Positions 44,701 through 52,752 of a DNA stretch of 64,000 bases are shown in pieces (positions within the stretch are counted from its first letter, which is position 1; every line of letters begins with the position of its first letter). Position numbers and translations under genes: made by a program. The DNA is from Bhargavaea cecembensis DSE10. Lineage in GTDB: Bacteria > Bacillota > Bacilli > Bacillales_A > Planococcaceae. The DNA is taken from contig NZ_AOFT01000002.1 of NCBI RefSeq assembly GCF_000348905.1, positions 1 to 64,000 on the forward strand, in the 5' to 3' direction. The notes beneath the pieces were generated by a model, which was not told where the DNA came from, did no database searches, and was given only the letters and a program-made list of their open reading frames with translations.

Positions 44701-45369
44701 TTCCCGCACGGAATTTCTGAAATCCCCGAAACTCAGTTCGGTCTCGCGGTGCTTGTCGATCTGGTTGACGATCAGATACACATTTTCGTTGTAGGTCATG
44801 AGGTTCTTCGTGAATGTGAAGTTGAGCCCCGACTGGACATGGTTATAGTCCATGACGTAAAACACGAGGTCCGCCACGTGAAGGGACGACTCCGTCGACA
44901 AACGGTGGGCGTCATCGGTCGAGTCGACACCCGGCGTGTCCATGACGGTCACGCCTGCCGGCAGCGCGGAATCTTTATGTCCGACTTCGATTTCCGAGAC
45001 GGCCTGGCCGTCTTTCGAGAACTCCTTCACATATTGGACATCGACATTACCCGAGAACCGGATCGGAGCGCCGTCCGTCCGGTGGATGATCGCAAAATCA
45101 TCGTCTGCTTTATGTACATTTACGATATTGGCACTTGTCGGAATCGGCCCCGTCGCCAGGATGTCGACGCCGGTCAGGGCGTTGATCATGCTGGACTTCC
45201 CCGCGGAAAAATGGCCCGCGAATCCGACAATATAATCGTTTCTCATCAGTTTCCTTGCAAAACGCTCCGCCTTCTCGGCGCGCTCCCGGTCCCCGTTCTT
45301 GCGGAACAAAACCGCCAGCTGTGCAGCCTGCCGGATCAGTGGTTCATGATGCTGTTCAAATTGCGCCAT
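41746..45369 (-). CDS. dynA: Bacterial dynamin-like protein with two GTPase domains (DynA)
   Basis: A 1207-residue internally duplicated dynamin-like protein, equivalent to B. subtilis DynA (YpbR). First GTPase: G1 GHFSAGKSS at residues 52-60, G3 DTPGVDS, G4-like NQIDKH. Second GTPase: G1 GAFSAGKSS near residue 640, G3 DTPGADS, G4-like NAIDLA. Each is followed by long helical stalk regions. DynA tethers and fuses membranes and helps repair membrane damage from phage and antibiotics. An AGAGGAG site precedes the ATG; an extended -10 (TGATATGAT on the minus strand) lies near 45405. A 21-bp repeat array sits upstream. Confidence 0.95.
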   Translation of the reverse strand: MAQFEQHHEPLIRQAAQLAVLFRKNGDRERAEKAERFARKLMRNDYIVGFAGHFSAGKSSMINALTGVDILATGPIPTSANIVNVHKADDDFAIIHRTDGAPIRFSGNVDVQYVKEFSKDGQAVSEIEVGHKDSALPAGVTVMDTPGVDSTDDAHRLSTESSLHVADLVFYVMDYNHVQSGLNFTFTKNLMTYNENVYLIVNQIDKHRETELSFGDFRNSVRESFASWGVHPKGIFFTSLREPDLPNNDFEKVKSLVATSIHNREESLQAAAEGTLRKLADEHIKFLEDEREERKSTYSDVLSEEEWARREEIKEEAADATRRVELLSPERWQDDFESKRKDLLENAGLMPFEVRDLMKDYLEAQSKSFKVGFLFSGKKTEEERQRRADAVLATYRKTADAQVSVHLRGLMKTALREAGLLTDEEALRIDGMDFGLPLSVIESQVPQGALVTGDTVLNFTESVRQSTIRWFIRETDGWKAEQAARIAEAANERTDSELQQSSVLGRKADAIRAIEEADAEIADFRKSLGSPAPALMKEAGVLEEDWKARERTMMESVIEFDPSMAPEREEEQAGTEEESVREETGHVDTEGAIRQASLIAEKVRPIPGFQETADYLMRKAGRLGKQDFTIALFGAFSAGKSSFSNALIGESVLPVSPNPTTAAINRIRPACANHESGTADIHLKSTDAMTEDVTRAFAQLGMTVRSLDEAFRQADEAIGKEDIEDGKQLHRSFIRAFRDGYPERGMLLGQTVNVEEDEFRKYVADESRSCFVESIDFYYDCELTRRGITLVDTPGADSINARHTDVAFEYIRNADAILFVTYYNHAFAAADREFLIQLGRVKDAFEMDKMFFLVNAIDLAANEEEADMVKQYVGGELQRFGIRNPRLYGISSLHALKEKQEQADYSSGMPEFEEAFHRFLGDELSGLAVQALNEESRKTAERLGELIERTERNRSRKTERMEELRRFEQELRKRYAHSAAPVILNDSRAELDELLYYVLQRVFFRFNEFFGEAYNPATFAAKSSKEALSIALSEALDAVGFDIVQEMKVTDFRLMNFTIRRLGMRFTEEQRKLRDMDAMFSLTPYEPEDKASLAFPAVYPEPEKHASVNRLYKNDKDFFEGGGRDKLRDALEAAARKDAEAYVENEKKRMIEDFTQWTELEAEGLRQHLLRGALARIASEREVLEKTVNLQEWKEVYEAICELEGSR

Positions 45370-45459
45370 TGGCTACAAATCTCCTCTACGTCTGTTTTCT
45401 TGTGCTATCATATCATTTTTTCGCAGGGGCGTGGCAGGGCGGGATGGATTGGGGAAAGG

Positions 45460-45585
45460 TGTGTCGCGGGCGTGCGGGGCTGCGGTCGCGAAAACGCAGG
45501 TTGCGGTCCCGGACTCGGGACTTGCGGTCGCCAAATGGGGACTTGTGGCCGCGATTCACGCAGCTGTTGCAACCTTCCCTTCAGC
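45460..45585. repeat. Intergenic tandem array B: five to six 21-bp units
   Basis: TGCGGTC-type cores start at 45481, 45502, 45523, 45544 and 45565 (the last two degenerate), exactly 21 bp apart; a degenerate copy may start at 45460. The unit is about TGCGGTCGC, then variable bases, then GGGACT. It lies between the dinG terminator and the dynA promoter, so no RNA is expected to cross it. Confidence 0.8.
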
Positions 45586-45587
45586 AC

Positions 45588-45614
45588 AAAAAACCTTCCG
45601 CATTACGCGGAAGG
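45588..45614 (-). terminator. Terminator of the DinG-type helicase, containing its stop codon
   Basis: On the minus strand CCTTCCGC (45607-45614) pairs with GCGGAAGG (45594-45601), followed by six T. The 5-nt loop GTAAT contains the TAA stop codon, so the upstream stem is coding sequence. Confidence 0.92.
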
Positions 45615-47498
45615 CAGGCTGTCCGGCTGGACGGGAAGCACCTTCAGGATCTCCTCTTCAGCCTTCAGTTCGTTTTCGTCAAGAATCAGTTGAATGTCAC
45701 CATGATCCTCGGATGTCCGGATCAGGCGGCCGATGCCCTGGCGGAGGCGCAGGAGCATGTACGGCATGTCGATGTCGCGGTGCGCATGTTCAGCGAAGCG
45801 TCGCTTTGCTTCAAAGAGCGGATCGTCCGGAGGGTATGGAAGGTCATGGATGATGACGCGTGTGAGCGCCTCACCCGGAATATCGAGACCTTCCCATAGG
45901 TGCCAGGAGCAGAGCACCTGCGCCTTGCCCTCCTGGAAGTCCCGGACCATCGCAGACAGCGCACGGTCCCCCTCGAACAGGAAGCGCGGATCTTGGCCCG
46001 CCGCTTTCCGGAAAGCATCCATCGAAACCTTCGACCGGAAGAGGATGAGCGACTGCCGTCCGTCTTCTGTAAGCCGCAGGACTTCTGCAGACTTGTCGGC
46101 AGCGCGATTCACCTGAATCTTCATCACTTCTTCGTAGTCAAACGGTGACTCGACGGAGAAGGACTTGAAATCACGGATTCCGAGAGAGCCGGCGAGGAAT
46201 GAGAAGTCTCCGTTTACAGACATTGTGGCGGACGAGAAAATGACCGGCATCTTCTTCGAAAATAGCAGTTCCTCCAGCATATCCGTCACGAGACGCGGCA
46301 TGATGACAAGCGTCTCATCGCCGTTTTCATCTTCCAGCCAGTCGACCGCTTCACCGTTTTCGGCGAATAGCTTCATCGAATGGATGTATTGCTCAAGGTA
46401 TTCCTCGGCGATCTTCAGGTCGTATTCCGGGATGACGTAAAGGTCCGCGTCGAAAACAAGTTCTTCCAGTATATCAATGGCGAGCTTGACGACGGCGGCG
46501 GAATGATCGCCAATGGCCTTGGATCGGACGATGGCACGGCGGTCGCCCTCCCCTTCCGCGGACTCGTGAAGCAGACGGAACAGTTCCGCGTGATGGTCGA
46601 TCAGTGCCTCCATCAGGACGAGCGTCTTTTCCCGGACGCCGTCGACCATGATGCGGGACAGCACCGTGTCGATCGTGCGCTCCTGTACGCGGTAGGTGAA
46701 CGCCTTTTGCGCTGCGTACTCCAGGAGGTGGCCTTCGTCGAATACGACAACAGAAGACTCAGGCAGTAACGGAAGCTGGCCCTGGCGGCTGCGGGACTCT
46801 TTTGTCCAGAGATGTTCCATATAGAAGTCCTGTGAGCAGATGATCAGGTCAGTTGACGCCCGGTAGTGGTTCCGGTGGAGTGTCTGTCCGCAGCGGTTCC
46901 GCAGTTCACAAGAACCGCACTGATAAAGCGGGTGGTAATTCACCGTGTTCCAGTCCTCGTCGGACAGGTCCGGATAATCGGACCGTGCACCGTAAGGATC
47001 AAGCCGCATCATCGAGCCGTGGCCGCGTACGAAATCCGGCAGGCCTGCGTCGATGGTGTCAGCCACATCCGTCACACCCTTTGATTCATCAAGGCGCTTG
47101 AGGCACAGATACTGTTCGCGCGACTTGGCTAGCCGGACATCCACAGTGAGGCCGAGCGCCCGCTCCAGCTTGCCGATATCCCCGGTTTCCTTGACCAGCT
47201 GGTCGATGAGCGTCTCGTCCGCACATGCAATGATCGCGGGCTTACCGGTATACCGCGCATACGCGACCGCCGGCAGCAGGTAGGCGATCGTTTTGCCCGT
47301 GCCGACCCCCGCTTCCGCGAACAATACCGATTTGTCCTTGAGCGCCTGGCCGATCTGGAAAGCCATGAACACCTGCTCATCGCGCAGGTCAAACCCCTTT
47401 TCGGTCAGCTCATCGTACAGCACATCGCCGATCCAGTCGTCGAGCGACTCAAAAAACGACCGCTCCCGGTCCAATGCAAACGGAATCGCCTGTTTCAA
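45603..47498 (-). CDS. DinG/YoaA-type ATP-dependent DNA helicase (XPD-like, Fe-S)
   Basis: A 631-residue superfamily 2 helicase. Walker A is GVGTGKT near residue 47; the DEAH box reads VVFDEGHLLEY; motif VI is LLRLRQGIGRLIRT. Four cysteines between motifs I and II (YLCLKR, then QCGSCELRNRC) form the XPD/DinG-type Fe-S ligand set. It lacks the N-terminal DnaQ-like exonuclease that Bacillus DinG carries, so it is closer to YoaA. TTG at 47498 is chosen because GGGGG lies 6 nt upstream. It likely unwinds DNA during repair. The stop codon lies in its terminator loop. Confidence 0.88.
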   Translation of the reverse strand: MKQAIPFALDRERSFFESLDDWIGDVLYDELTEKGFDLRDEQVFMAFQIGQALKDKSVLFAEAGVGTGKTIAYLLPAVAYARYTGKPAIIACADETLIDQLVKETGDIGKLERALGLTVDVRLAKSREQYLCLKRLDESKGVTDVADTIDAGLPDFVRGHGSMMRLDPYGARSDYPDLSDEDWNTVNYHPLYQCGSCELRNRCGQTLHRNHYRASTDLIICSQDFYMEHLWTKESRSRQGQLPLLPESSVVVFDEGHLLEYAAQKAFTYRVQERTIDTVLSRIMVDGVREKTLVLMEALIDHHAELFRLLHESAEGEGDRRAIVRSKAIGDHSAAVVKLAIDILEELVFDADLYVIPEYDLKIAEEYLEQYIHSMKLFAENGEAVDWLEDENGDETLVIMPRLVTDMLEELLFSKKMPVIFSSATMSVNGDFSFLAGSLGIRDFKSFSVESPFDYEEVMKIQVNRAADKSAEVLRLTEDGRQSLILFRSKVSMDAFRKAAGQDPRFLFEGDRALSAMVRDFQEGKAQVLCSWHLWEGLDIPGEALTRVIIHDLPYPPDDPLFEAKRRFAEHAHRDIDMPYMLLRLRQGIGRLIRTSEDHGDIQLILDENELKAEEEILKVLPVQPDSLPSA

Positions 47499-47581
47499 TC
47501 GAAAGCCCCCTGTAAACGTAATGAAAGCATTTTTCCAATCTGGCGGAAAAATGCACGATTTTATGAGTATAGCACGCCATG

Positions 47582-47617
47582 AAAAAAGTGGGAAGCATTT
47601 AAGTCTATGCTTCCCAC
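47582..47617 (-). terminator. Terminator of the sigma/anti-sigma pair
   Basis: GTGGGAAGCAT/ATGCTTCCCAC (11-bp perfect stem, 8-nt loop) followed by six T on the minus strand. Confidence 0.95.
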
Positions 47618-47629
47618 CCATTGTCCGTT

Positions 47630-48934
47630 TCATTCAAGCCGGATCGTTACGTCGCCCCCGATGTAATTCGGGTAAGCGAAGAACCCGATCGTGATCGGAT
47701 TCACGTAATCTCCGTTTGTGAACCTCAAGTCATTGTAACTGTACTCGCCGATCTGCCAGGAACCGCCCGAAGAAAGATCGATTGTTTTACCATCAGCATC
47801 AACTGCACTCCCAAGATAACCGTAGCCGAATTCAGGACCCGTCCGAAGCTTCGTTTCTACCAGAGTCGGCGACAGCTCCGTAACCTCAAGCTTTCCGTCG
47901 GACGGTGTCTCCAGTACTTCTCCTGTAAGTGTATTCACGACAAGCCGTTCGGTTTTGTCGATGGCCTGCATGCGGTTCATTCTGAAAGTGATCAGGTCCG
48001 GCTGCTCAAAATAGTTGCTCTGCAGGAAGTAGACATCTGTTCCGTCCTCCTCCTGTGTGGCAGTCATCCCGTTGGCAATCCGGCTCCATGCCTCCCCGTT
48101 ACCATCCTCGATCCGTAGGTCTTCGTACTGCAGGATGTCCATCGTGTTGTCAGGGTCTTCTTTGATCCTTACAGCGACTTTCAGCGGATGAACCGTGATG
48201 GACTGGATGGTGAGTTTTTGCCCGTCAACGGTCACGGTCCGGTTCAGGTCATGCACCTTTCCTTGTGCGACCGGCTTTTGGATTGTGAACGGAAGATTAA
48301 ACGTATGCTCTTCCCCATCCCGGATACTGAGTTTCAGTTCGAACTCATCTGCATCGGTGGGGAGCGGCTCGGTAAAGTTGTAGTGGATCAGCTGCTCGCT
48401 GCTCATTTTCCCCTCTTCATCAGGATAATCGAAACTGACGCCTTGGTGTTCGATCAGTTCATTTCCTGAATATAGTTCGATCGTGTCAATTTGGGGATCC
48501 TTCATCTCAGTTGTGGAATCCACTGTGTAGGTAATGACCATCCCGGACTGATCAACGATGACGCCACTCAGTGTAACCGTAACTGTTCCATCCGAATCGG
48601 TCACATGGATCTCTTCATAATACTCGTTGTCTATGATCGCCTTCATTCCTTTGTCGAACTGGAGCATTTCCACAATCGGAGACATGCCCGGGAGGCTGGA
48701 GACGGCATGAGCAAATGCCGGAGAAACCCTGATGGTCATGACAAACGCCAGCAACAAAGCGGCAACGGCCGCTGCCGGCCAGATATAGCGGCGTGCCGCC
48801 TTTCTCCTTGCGCGTTCCTGCTCCTCCCGCTGTACACCCGCCCGGATTGCCGTCGCAAGAGCTTCTTCCGGAATCGGAATCTGATCCAGCTGTTTCTTCG
48901 CTCTTCGCAGCCGCTCTTCCTCGCGCTCAGTCAT
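47630..48934 (-). CDS. DUF4179-type anti-sigma factor, membrane-anchored
   Basis: A 434-residue single-pass membrane protein. A basic cytoplasmic N-terminus (about 1-48) would hold the sigma factor, one transmembrane segment spans about residues 50-68 (YIWPAAAVAALLLAFVM), and a large extracellular DUF4179-like beta-rich domain follows (about 75-434). Its ATG overlaps the end of the ECF sigma gene by 8 nt, which supports a cognate pair. The signal sensed is unknown. ATG 48934 is preferred over a GTG two codons earlier that is too close to GGGAGGG. Confidence 0.85.
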   Translation of the reverse strand: MTEREEERLRRAKKQLDQIPIPEEALATAIRAGVQREEQERARRKAARRYIWPAAAVAALLLAFVMTIRVSPAFAHAVSSLPGMSPIVEMLQFDKGMKAIIDNEYYEEIHVTDSDGTVTVTLSGVIVDQSGMVITYTVDSTTEMKDPQIDTIELYSGNELIEHQGVSFDYPDEEGKMSSEQLIHYNFTEPLPTDADEFELKLSIRDGEEHTFNLPFTIQKPVAQGKVHDLNRTVTVDGQKLTIQSITVHPLKVAVRIKEDPDNTMDILQYEDLRIEDGNGEAWSRIANGMTATQEEDGTDVYFLQSNYFEQPDLITFRMNRMQAIDKTERLVVNTLTGEVLETPSDGKLEVTELSPTLVETKLRTGPEFGYGYLGSAVDADGKTIDLSSGGSWQIGEYSYNDLRFTNGDYVNPITIGFFAYPNYIGGDVTIRLE

Positions 48935-49445
48935 CTGCACGCCCTCCCTTCCCGTTCATGAAATCCCTTAGCGTCCTCAACGACTTGTGAAGTCGAGACT
49001 TCACGGTGCCCTCCGGAATCTCCTCGATCTCCGCGATTTCTTTGATCTTCATGTCCTCGAAATATTTAAGGTGGATCAGACGGCGCGACGGATCCGGCAG
49101 CGCTAGAAGCGCTTCCTCCAGAATGAGGAAATCATCACCGGGTTTCGAGATGCCTTCCGGAACCAGGTCGGTCACCGGTTCGCGTCTCGCCTTTTTCAGT
49201 TCATCCTGGCAGTAATTGATCATGATCCGCGTCAGCCACGTTTTTGCATACGACGGTTCTTTTAGCCTGCGGATGTTTTTGTACGCCCGTGCCGTCACTT
49301 CCTGCAAAGCTTCAACAGCAGCATGCTCGTTTTTCAGGAAGGCATAGGCCGTCCGGTACAGCGGCGCCTTATTCAGCTCCATCAGCCTGACGAATGCTTC
49401 AGTATCGCCCCTTTTTGCACGTTCAGCCAGCTCTCTTTCTTCCAT
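48927..49445 (-). CDS. ECF RNA polymerase sigma factor
   Basis: A 172-residue extracytoplasmic-function sigma factor. Region 2 is about residues 15-80 (NKAPLYRTAYAFLKN..., then YAKTWLTRIMINYCQDELKK), and region 4 is about 105-165 with the helix-turn-helix KIKEIAEIEEIPEGTVKSRLHKSLRTLRDF. It directs polymerase to its regulon when released by the downstream anti-sigma factor, whose gene it overlaps. An ECF-type promoter lies upstream, so it is probably autoregulated. Confidence 0.93.
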   Translation of the reverse strand: MEERELAERAKRGDTEAFVRLMELNKAPLYRTAYAFLKNEHAAVEALQEVTARAYKNIRRLKEPSYAKTWLTRIMINYCQDELKKARREPVTDLVPEGISKPGDDFLILEEALLALPDPSRRLIHLKYFEDMKIKEIAEIEEIPEGTVKSRLHKSLRTLRDFMNGKGGRADD

Positions 49446-49477
49446 GGCCTTCCCCCGCTTCCGATGTCTCTGTACTT

Positions 49478-49506
49478 ATTAGACAGGCGAAACGGAGAAA
49501 AGTTCA
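49478..49506 (-). promoter_or_regulatory. ECF-type autoregulatory promoter
   Basis: On the minus strand TGAACT (49501-49506, followed by TTT) and TGTCTAAT, with a spacer of about 15-16 bp. This resembles Bacillus ECF promoters (TGAAAC, about 16 bp, CGTCTAA). It lies about 30 nt upstream of the sigma gene. Confidence 0.6.
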
Positions 49507-49684
49507 AGGGGAATTGGCAAATTCTAATTTTGTTTTTCGGGGAAAGTGCATCGCGGCAGGATTTGTTCCATATGGGGTAGTCGCAAAATCTGATCTTGGT
49601 GAGGATTTATAGGGTGAAATTGAAAAGTGAGGATTTGCCTTCTATCCCGTTTCCAAGTCTAATACGGGAGAGGAGGTGAGTTCA

Positions 49685-50683
49685 TTGCAGGATCGCAACT
49701 ATCCGCTATTTCTGTACGCAGCAGAACGCATGCTTTATAGGATGACGGAAGAAGATCCGAAATACATGGAAGTCAACCGGGAAATAACCACCACCCGCCT
49801 TGGTTATGAAGGAGAACTCCGCTCGGATCAGATGCTCCGGCGTGCCAATCTACCACTGGGTTCGAGGGTTCTTCATGATTTGACGGTTCGCGTTTTTGGT
49901 GAGGATCCCATCCAGATCGACACGCTTGTCATCACGAGGTATTTCGTCTTTATAATTGAAGTTAAAAACATTAGTGGAACGCTTGAGTTGGAGCAGCAAC
50001 CCGCCCTGCTTAAGCGGACCGCGCAGGATGGCAAGGTCAGCTACTTTCAGTCTCCATTCATTCAATTAAACCTGGCAGTGGATACCCTCACCTATTGGTT
50101 GCTTGCGCAAAACATTAAGATTCCAGTGATTGGCGCAGTTCTCCTGGCATCCAAATTTGCCAAACCCCAATTTGAGACGGGACTGCCGGTTCACTTTATC
50201 CGTGAGATCCCTGACCTTTTACGGAAAGAAATGAACAACCGGCCCTCCATGGTCGACGATGCAATTGTTGAATGGATTGCTTCGGCGCTCCGCAGCCAGG
50301 ATGAGCCTTATGACCAGTTTCCGCTTGGACACCATTTTAACTGCTCAACTGAGGCGCTCTATTTGGAACCGCTTTGCACGCATTGTCTAGGGAGACTGGA
50401 AACCCGGACAAATCGCATGGGTACCTGCGTCAAATGTGAAAAACGCCAATGGATCCCCTATCTCGAAACGCTGGTCGATTATTTCCTGATCTTCCGCAAA
50501 ACAGCTACTCTTACCGAATGCTCAAAGTTCTTGAACATAGGACGCACCAAAACGACTCAACTCATGAAGTCTCCGCTTTTCCTGCGACGCGGCGAGACCA
50601 ACCGTACTTCCTTTGAACTGAACCGATCGAGTGTGCAAATTTCTCGGGACGGGAAACTGATTCTTCCGGGAGGGGATGAGTGA
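49685..50683 (+). CDS. NERD-domain protein with C-terminal zinc ribbon and HTH-like region
   Basis: A 332-residue cytoplasmic protein. The NERD nuclease-related domain is about residues 35-150; TTTRLGYEGELRSDQML opens it and QIDTLVITRYFVFIIEVKN holds the D...E-x-K core. Residues about 225-260 contain two Cys pairs (CTHC, then CVKC), a likely zinc ribbon, followed by a helical, HTH-like end. TTG at 49685 is taken as the start with GGAGG 8 nt upstream. Monocistronic, followed by a tandem-repeat array. Nucleic-acid cleavage or binding is plausible but unproven. Confidence 0.8.
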   Translation: MQDRNYPLFLYAAERMLYRMTEEDPKYMEVNREITTTRLGYEGELRSDQMLRRANLPLGSRVLHDLTVRVFGEDPIQIDTLVITRYFVFIIEVKNISGTLELEQQPALLKRTAQDGKVSYFQSPFIQLNLAVDTLTYWLLAQNIKIPVIGAVLLASKFAKPQFETGLPVHFIREIPDLLRKEMNNRPSMVDDAIVEWIASALRSQDEPYDQFPLGHHFNCSTEALYLEPLCTHCLGRLETRTNRMGTCVKCEKRQWIPYLETLVDYFLIFRKTATLTECSKFLNIGRTKTTQLMKSPLFLRRGETNRTSFELNRSSVQISRDGKLILPGGDE

Positions 50684-50712
50684 ATCAAAAGGTTCGGACG
50701 TATTTGTTTTCC

Positions 50713-50958
50713 GCGTTCAATCTTCCTGAATTCGCACGCAAACCCGGGTGGCGCTCCTGCTTTCGCGTGAACTTCCTGGATTCGCACGCAAACCCCAAGG
50801 GCGCTCCCGCTTTCGTGTGCAAACTTTTTGGATTCGCACGCAAACCCATACGACGCTCACACTTTCGCGCGTGAACTTCCTGGATTCGCACGCAAACCCA
50901 TGCGGCGCTCCCGCTTTTGCGCGTGAACTTCCTGGATACGCAAACCCGCGCGTATCCA
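50713..50958. repeat. Intergenic tandem array C: about four 50-52-bp units
   Basis: TTCGCACGCAAACC cores start at 50731, 50781, 50833 and 50885, with a truncated copy near 50935. Each unit also has a related half (TTTCGCGTGAACTTCCTGG type), so the basic period is about 26 bp. All parts of the unit are conserved, so there are no variable spacers. It lies between the convergent NERD and methyltransferase genes. Confidence 0.85.
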
Positions 50959-50984
50959 AATTTTCTTCACCCCCAATCCCAAAA

Positions 50985-51009
50985 GAAAAAACCGGGCATC
51001 CGCCCGGTT
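50985..51009 (-). terminator. Terminator of the RNA methyltransferase gene
   Basis: ACCGGGC/GCCCGGT (7-bp stem, 4-nt loop) followed by six T on the minus strand; it may also work on the plus strand. Confidence 0.85.
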
Positions 51010-51021
51010 TCCTCCCGCTAA

Positions 51022-52155
51022 TCAATCTCTTTTCTTTTGGCCCCAGAACTGGTAATAGTCTGTCCGGATAAATCCGTTGAAGAGTTTGCGTTTCTTCGTC
51101 GCCTGGCGTCCGTAGAGTTCTTCGAAGTTTTCCATCGAAGAGAGCATGTAGACGGACCAGGTCGGGTATTGCTTCATCACTTGGCCGAGTCCGCGGATGA
51201 CTTGTTCGACTTCCTCAACTTCGCCGATCCGTTCACCATATGGCGGGTTGGAGGCCATGACGCCGTTTTCTTTGTTGGAGGTGAAGTCGGCAGCCTGCAT
51301 CTGCTTGAAACGGATAAGGTCTGCAAAGCCGGCTTCTGCGGCGTTGTCTTCGGCGATTTTGATCATGCGGTGATCGATGTCGGTGCCAGTGATGTCGAGT
51401 TCGACGTCGTAGTCGGCAACGCTGTCCGCATGGGCGCGGACGTCTTCCCATGCGGAAGCGCTCATCCACGGCCATTGTTCGCTTACGAACTCACGGTTGT
51501 AGCCAGGTGCGAGGTTCTGTCCGATCATCGCCGCTTCGATCGCAAGTGTTCCCGATCCGCAGAACGGGTCATGGAACGGGCGGTCCGGGCTCCAGCGGGT
51601 CAGCTGGACAAGTGCTGCGGCCAGCGTTTCCTTGAGCGGCGCATCACCTTGGCCCACCCGGTAGCCCCGTTTGTGGAGGCCTGCTCCGCTCGTGTCGATT
51701 GTGAGCGTGGCCACGTCTTTCAGCATGGATACCTCAATTTTGAACAATGCGCCGGTCTCCGGCAAAATGCCCCGCCGGCCGTAGGCCCCGTTCAGCCGTT
51801 CGACGATCGCTTTTTTGGTGATGGCCTGGCAGTCGCGTACACTGCCAAGCTGGGACTTGACGGATTTTCCGCTTACCGGGAACTCGGCATCTGCAGGAAG
51901 GTAATCTTCCCACGGGATGGACTTGACGCCTTCGAACAGGTCGTCAAATGTGTACGCCTTGAACTCGCCGGCAACGATCTTGACCCGGTCTGCGACGCGG
52001 AGCCACAGATTCGTGCGCGCAATGGCGGTTTCGTCCCCTTCAAAATAGATCTTCCCGTTTTCGACGTTCGGCTCGTAGCCGAGCGCGCGGACCTCGTCGG
52101 CGACAGGCTTCTCAAGGCCCATCGCGGCGGTCGCCACCAGTTTGAATGTCGTCAT
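51022..52155 (-). CDS. Class I SAM-dependent RNA methyltransferase, RlmL/YpsC-like
   Basis: A 377-residue THUMP-domain methyltransferase. THUMP covers about residues 5-165 and a Rossmann-type methyltransferase about 170-377, with DPFCGSGTLAIEAA (SAM loop) near residue 200 and the catalytic ASNPPYGER motif near 305. This matches Bacillus YpsC, related to the 23S rRNA guanine methylase RlmL/RlmN2 half. The ATG at 52155 follows GAGGAG. It lies just downstream of rnpB and gpsB, as in B. subtilis. Precise rRNA target not certain. Confidence 0.92.
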   Translation of the reverse strand: MTTFKLVATAAMGLEKPVADEVRALGYEPNVENGKIYFEGDETAIARTNLWLRVADRVKIVAGEFKAYTFDDLFEGVKSIPWEDYLPADAEFPVSGKSVKSQLGSVRDCQAITKKAIVERLNGAYGRRGILPETGALFKIEVSMLKDVATLTIDTSGAGLHKRGYRVGQGDAPLKETLAAALVQLTRWSPDRPFHDPFCGSGTLAIEAAMIGQNLAPGYNREFVSEQWPWMSASAWEDVRAHADSVADYDVELDITGTDIDHRMIKIAEDNAAEAGFADLIRFKQMQAADFTSNKENGVMASNPPYGERIGEVEEVEQVIRGLGQVMKQYPTWSVYMLSSMENFEELYGRQATKKRKLFNGFIRTDYYQFWGQKKRD

Positions 52156-52264
52156 CGTATCGTACCACTCCTCACCGCCGGTAGACTTCCCCGGCGAGTT
52201 TGCTGTATGTATCGTACAAAAGAAACGCCCTCCTGTCATGGGAGAGCGTTTCGTTACATGCAAA

Positions 52265-52672
52265 TATACCGTCGCCATTCGATAAGCCATGTTTTGTTCC
52301 TTCGTACTCAGACGGCTTGCGCCTCGTACTCCGGCGGTAATCATCTATCTACAGGCGGCTGCCTGTCCCTTCCTCCGTTCATTTCCTTCGGAAGGACGCC
52401 CCTACCAAAATTTGGGTTTCTCGCTCGAGGGGTTTACCCGTTCCACCCGCACCGTTTCCGATGCGGCTACGTCACTGTGGCACTTTTCAGGAGATCTCTG
52501 CCATATCCCGAAGGACTTAGGCATTATCCCCGCCGTCAGACCCGGATGGATCTGCCCCGGCTTATGACTTCGCCGGGCACGAACACTACGGTCATCTCAG
52601 AACCGTGCGAGCATGGACTTTCCTCTACAACCCGAAGTTGCAGCGATCACCTGAATGGCGACTTTGGCAACG
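52265..52672 (-). ncRNA. rnpB: RNase P RNA, class B (Bacillus type)
   Basis: The minus strand has the universal RNase P blocks: TAGAGGAAAGTCCATGCTCG near the 5' end, GTAAACCCCTCGAGCGAGAA, the class B CCCAAATTTTGGTAGGGG element and a 3' block with GAGTACGAGG and GAACAAAACATGGCTTAT. The ends pair (GTCGCCATTC with GAATGGCGAC). It is the catalytic RNA that matures tRNA 5' ends. Its ends are approximate. Same place as in B. subtilis, between ypsC and gpsB. Confidence 0.97.
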
Positions 52673-52752
52673 ACCATCATACCATATACGCGCCCCGGAA
52701 TCAACCGGAGGAAGACTTCCATCTTCCCCCATTCCGGGGCGCGTCCTTAACA

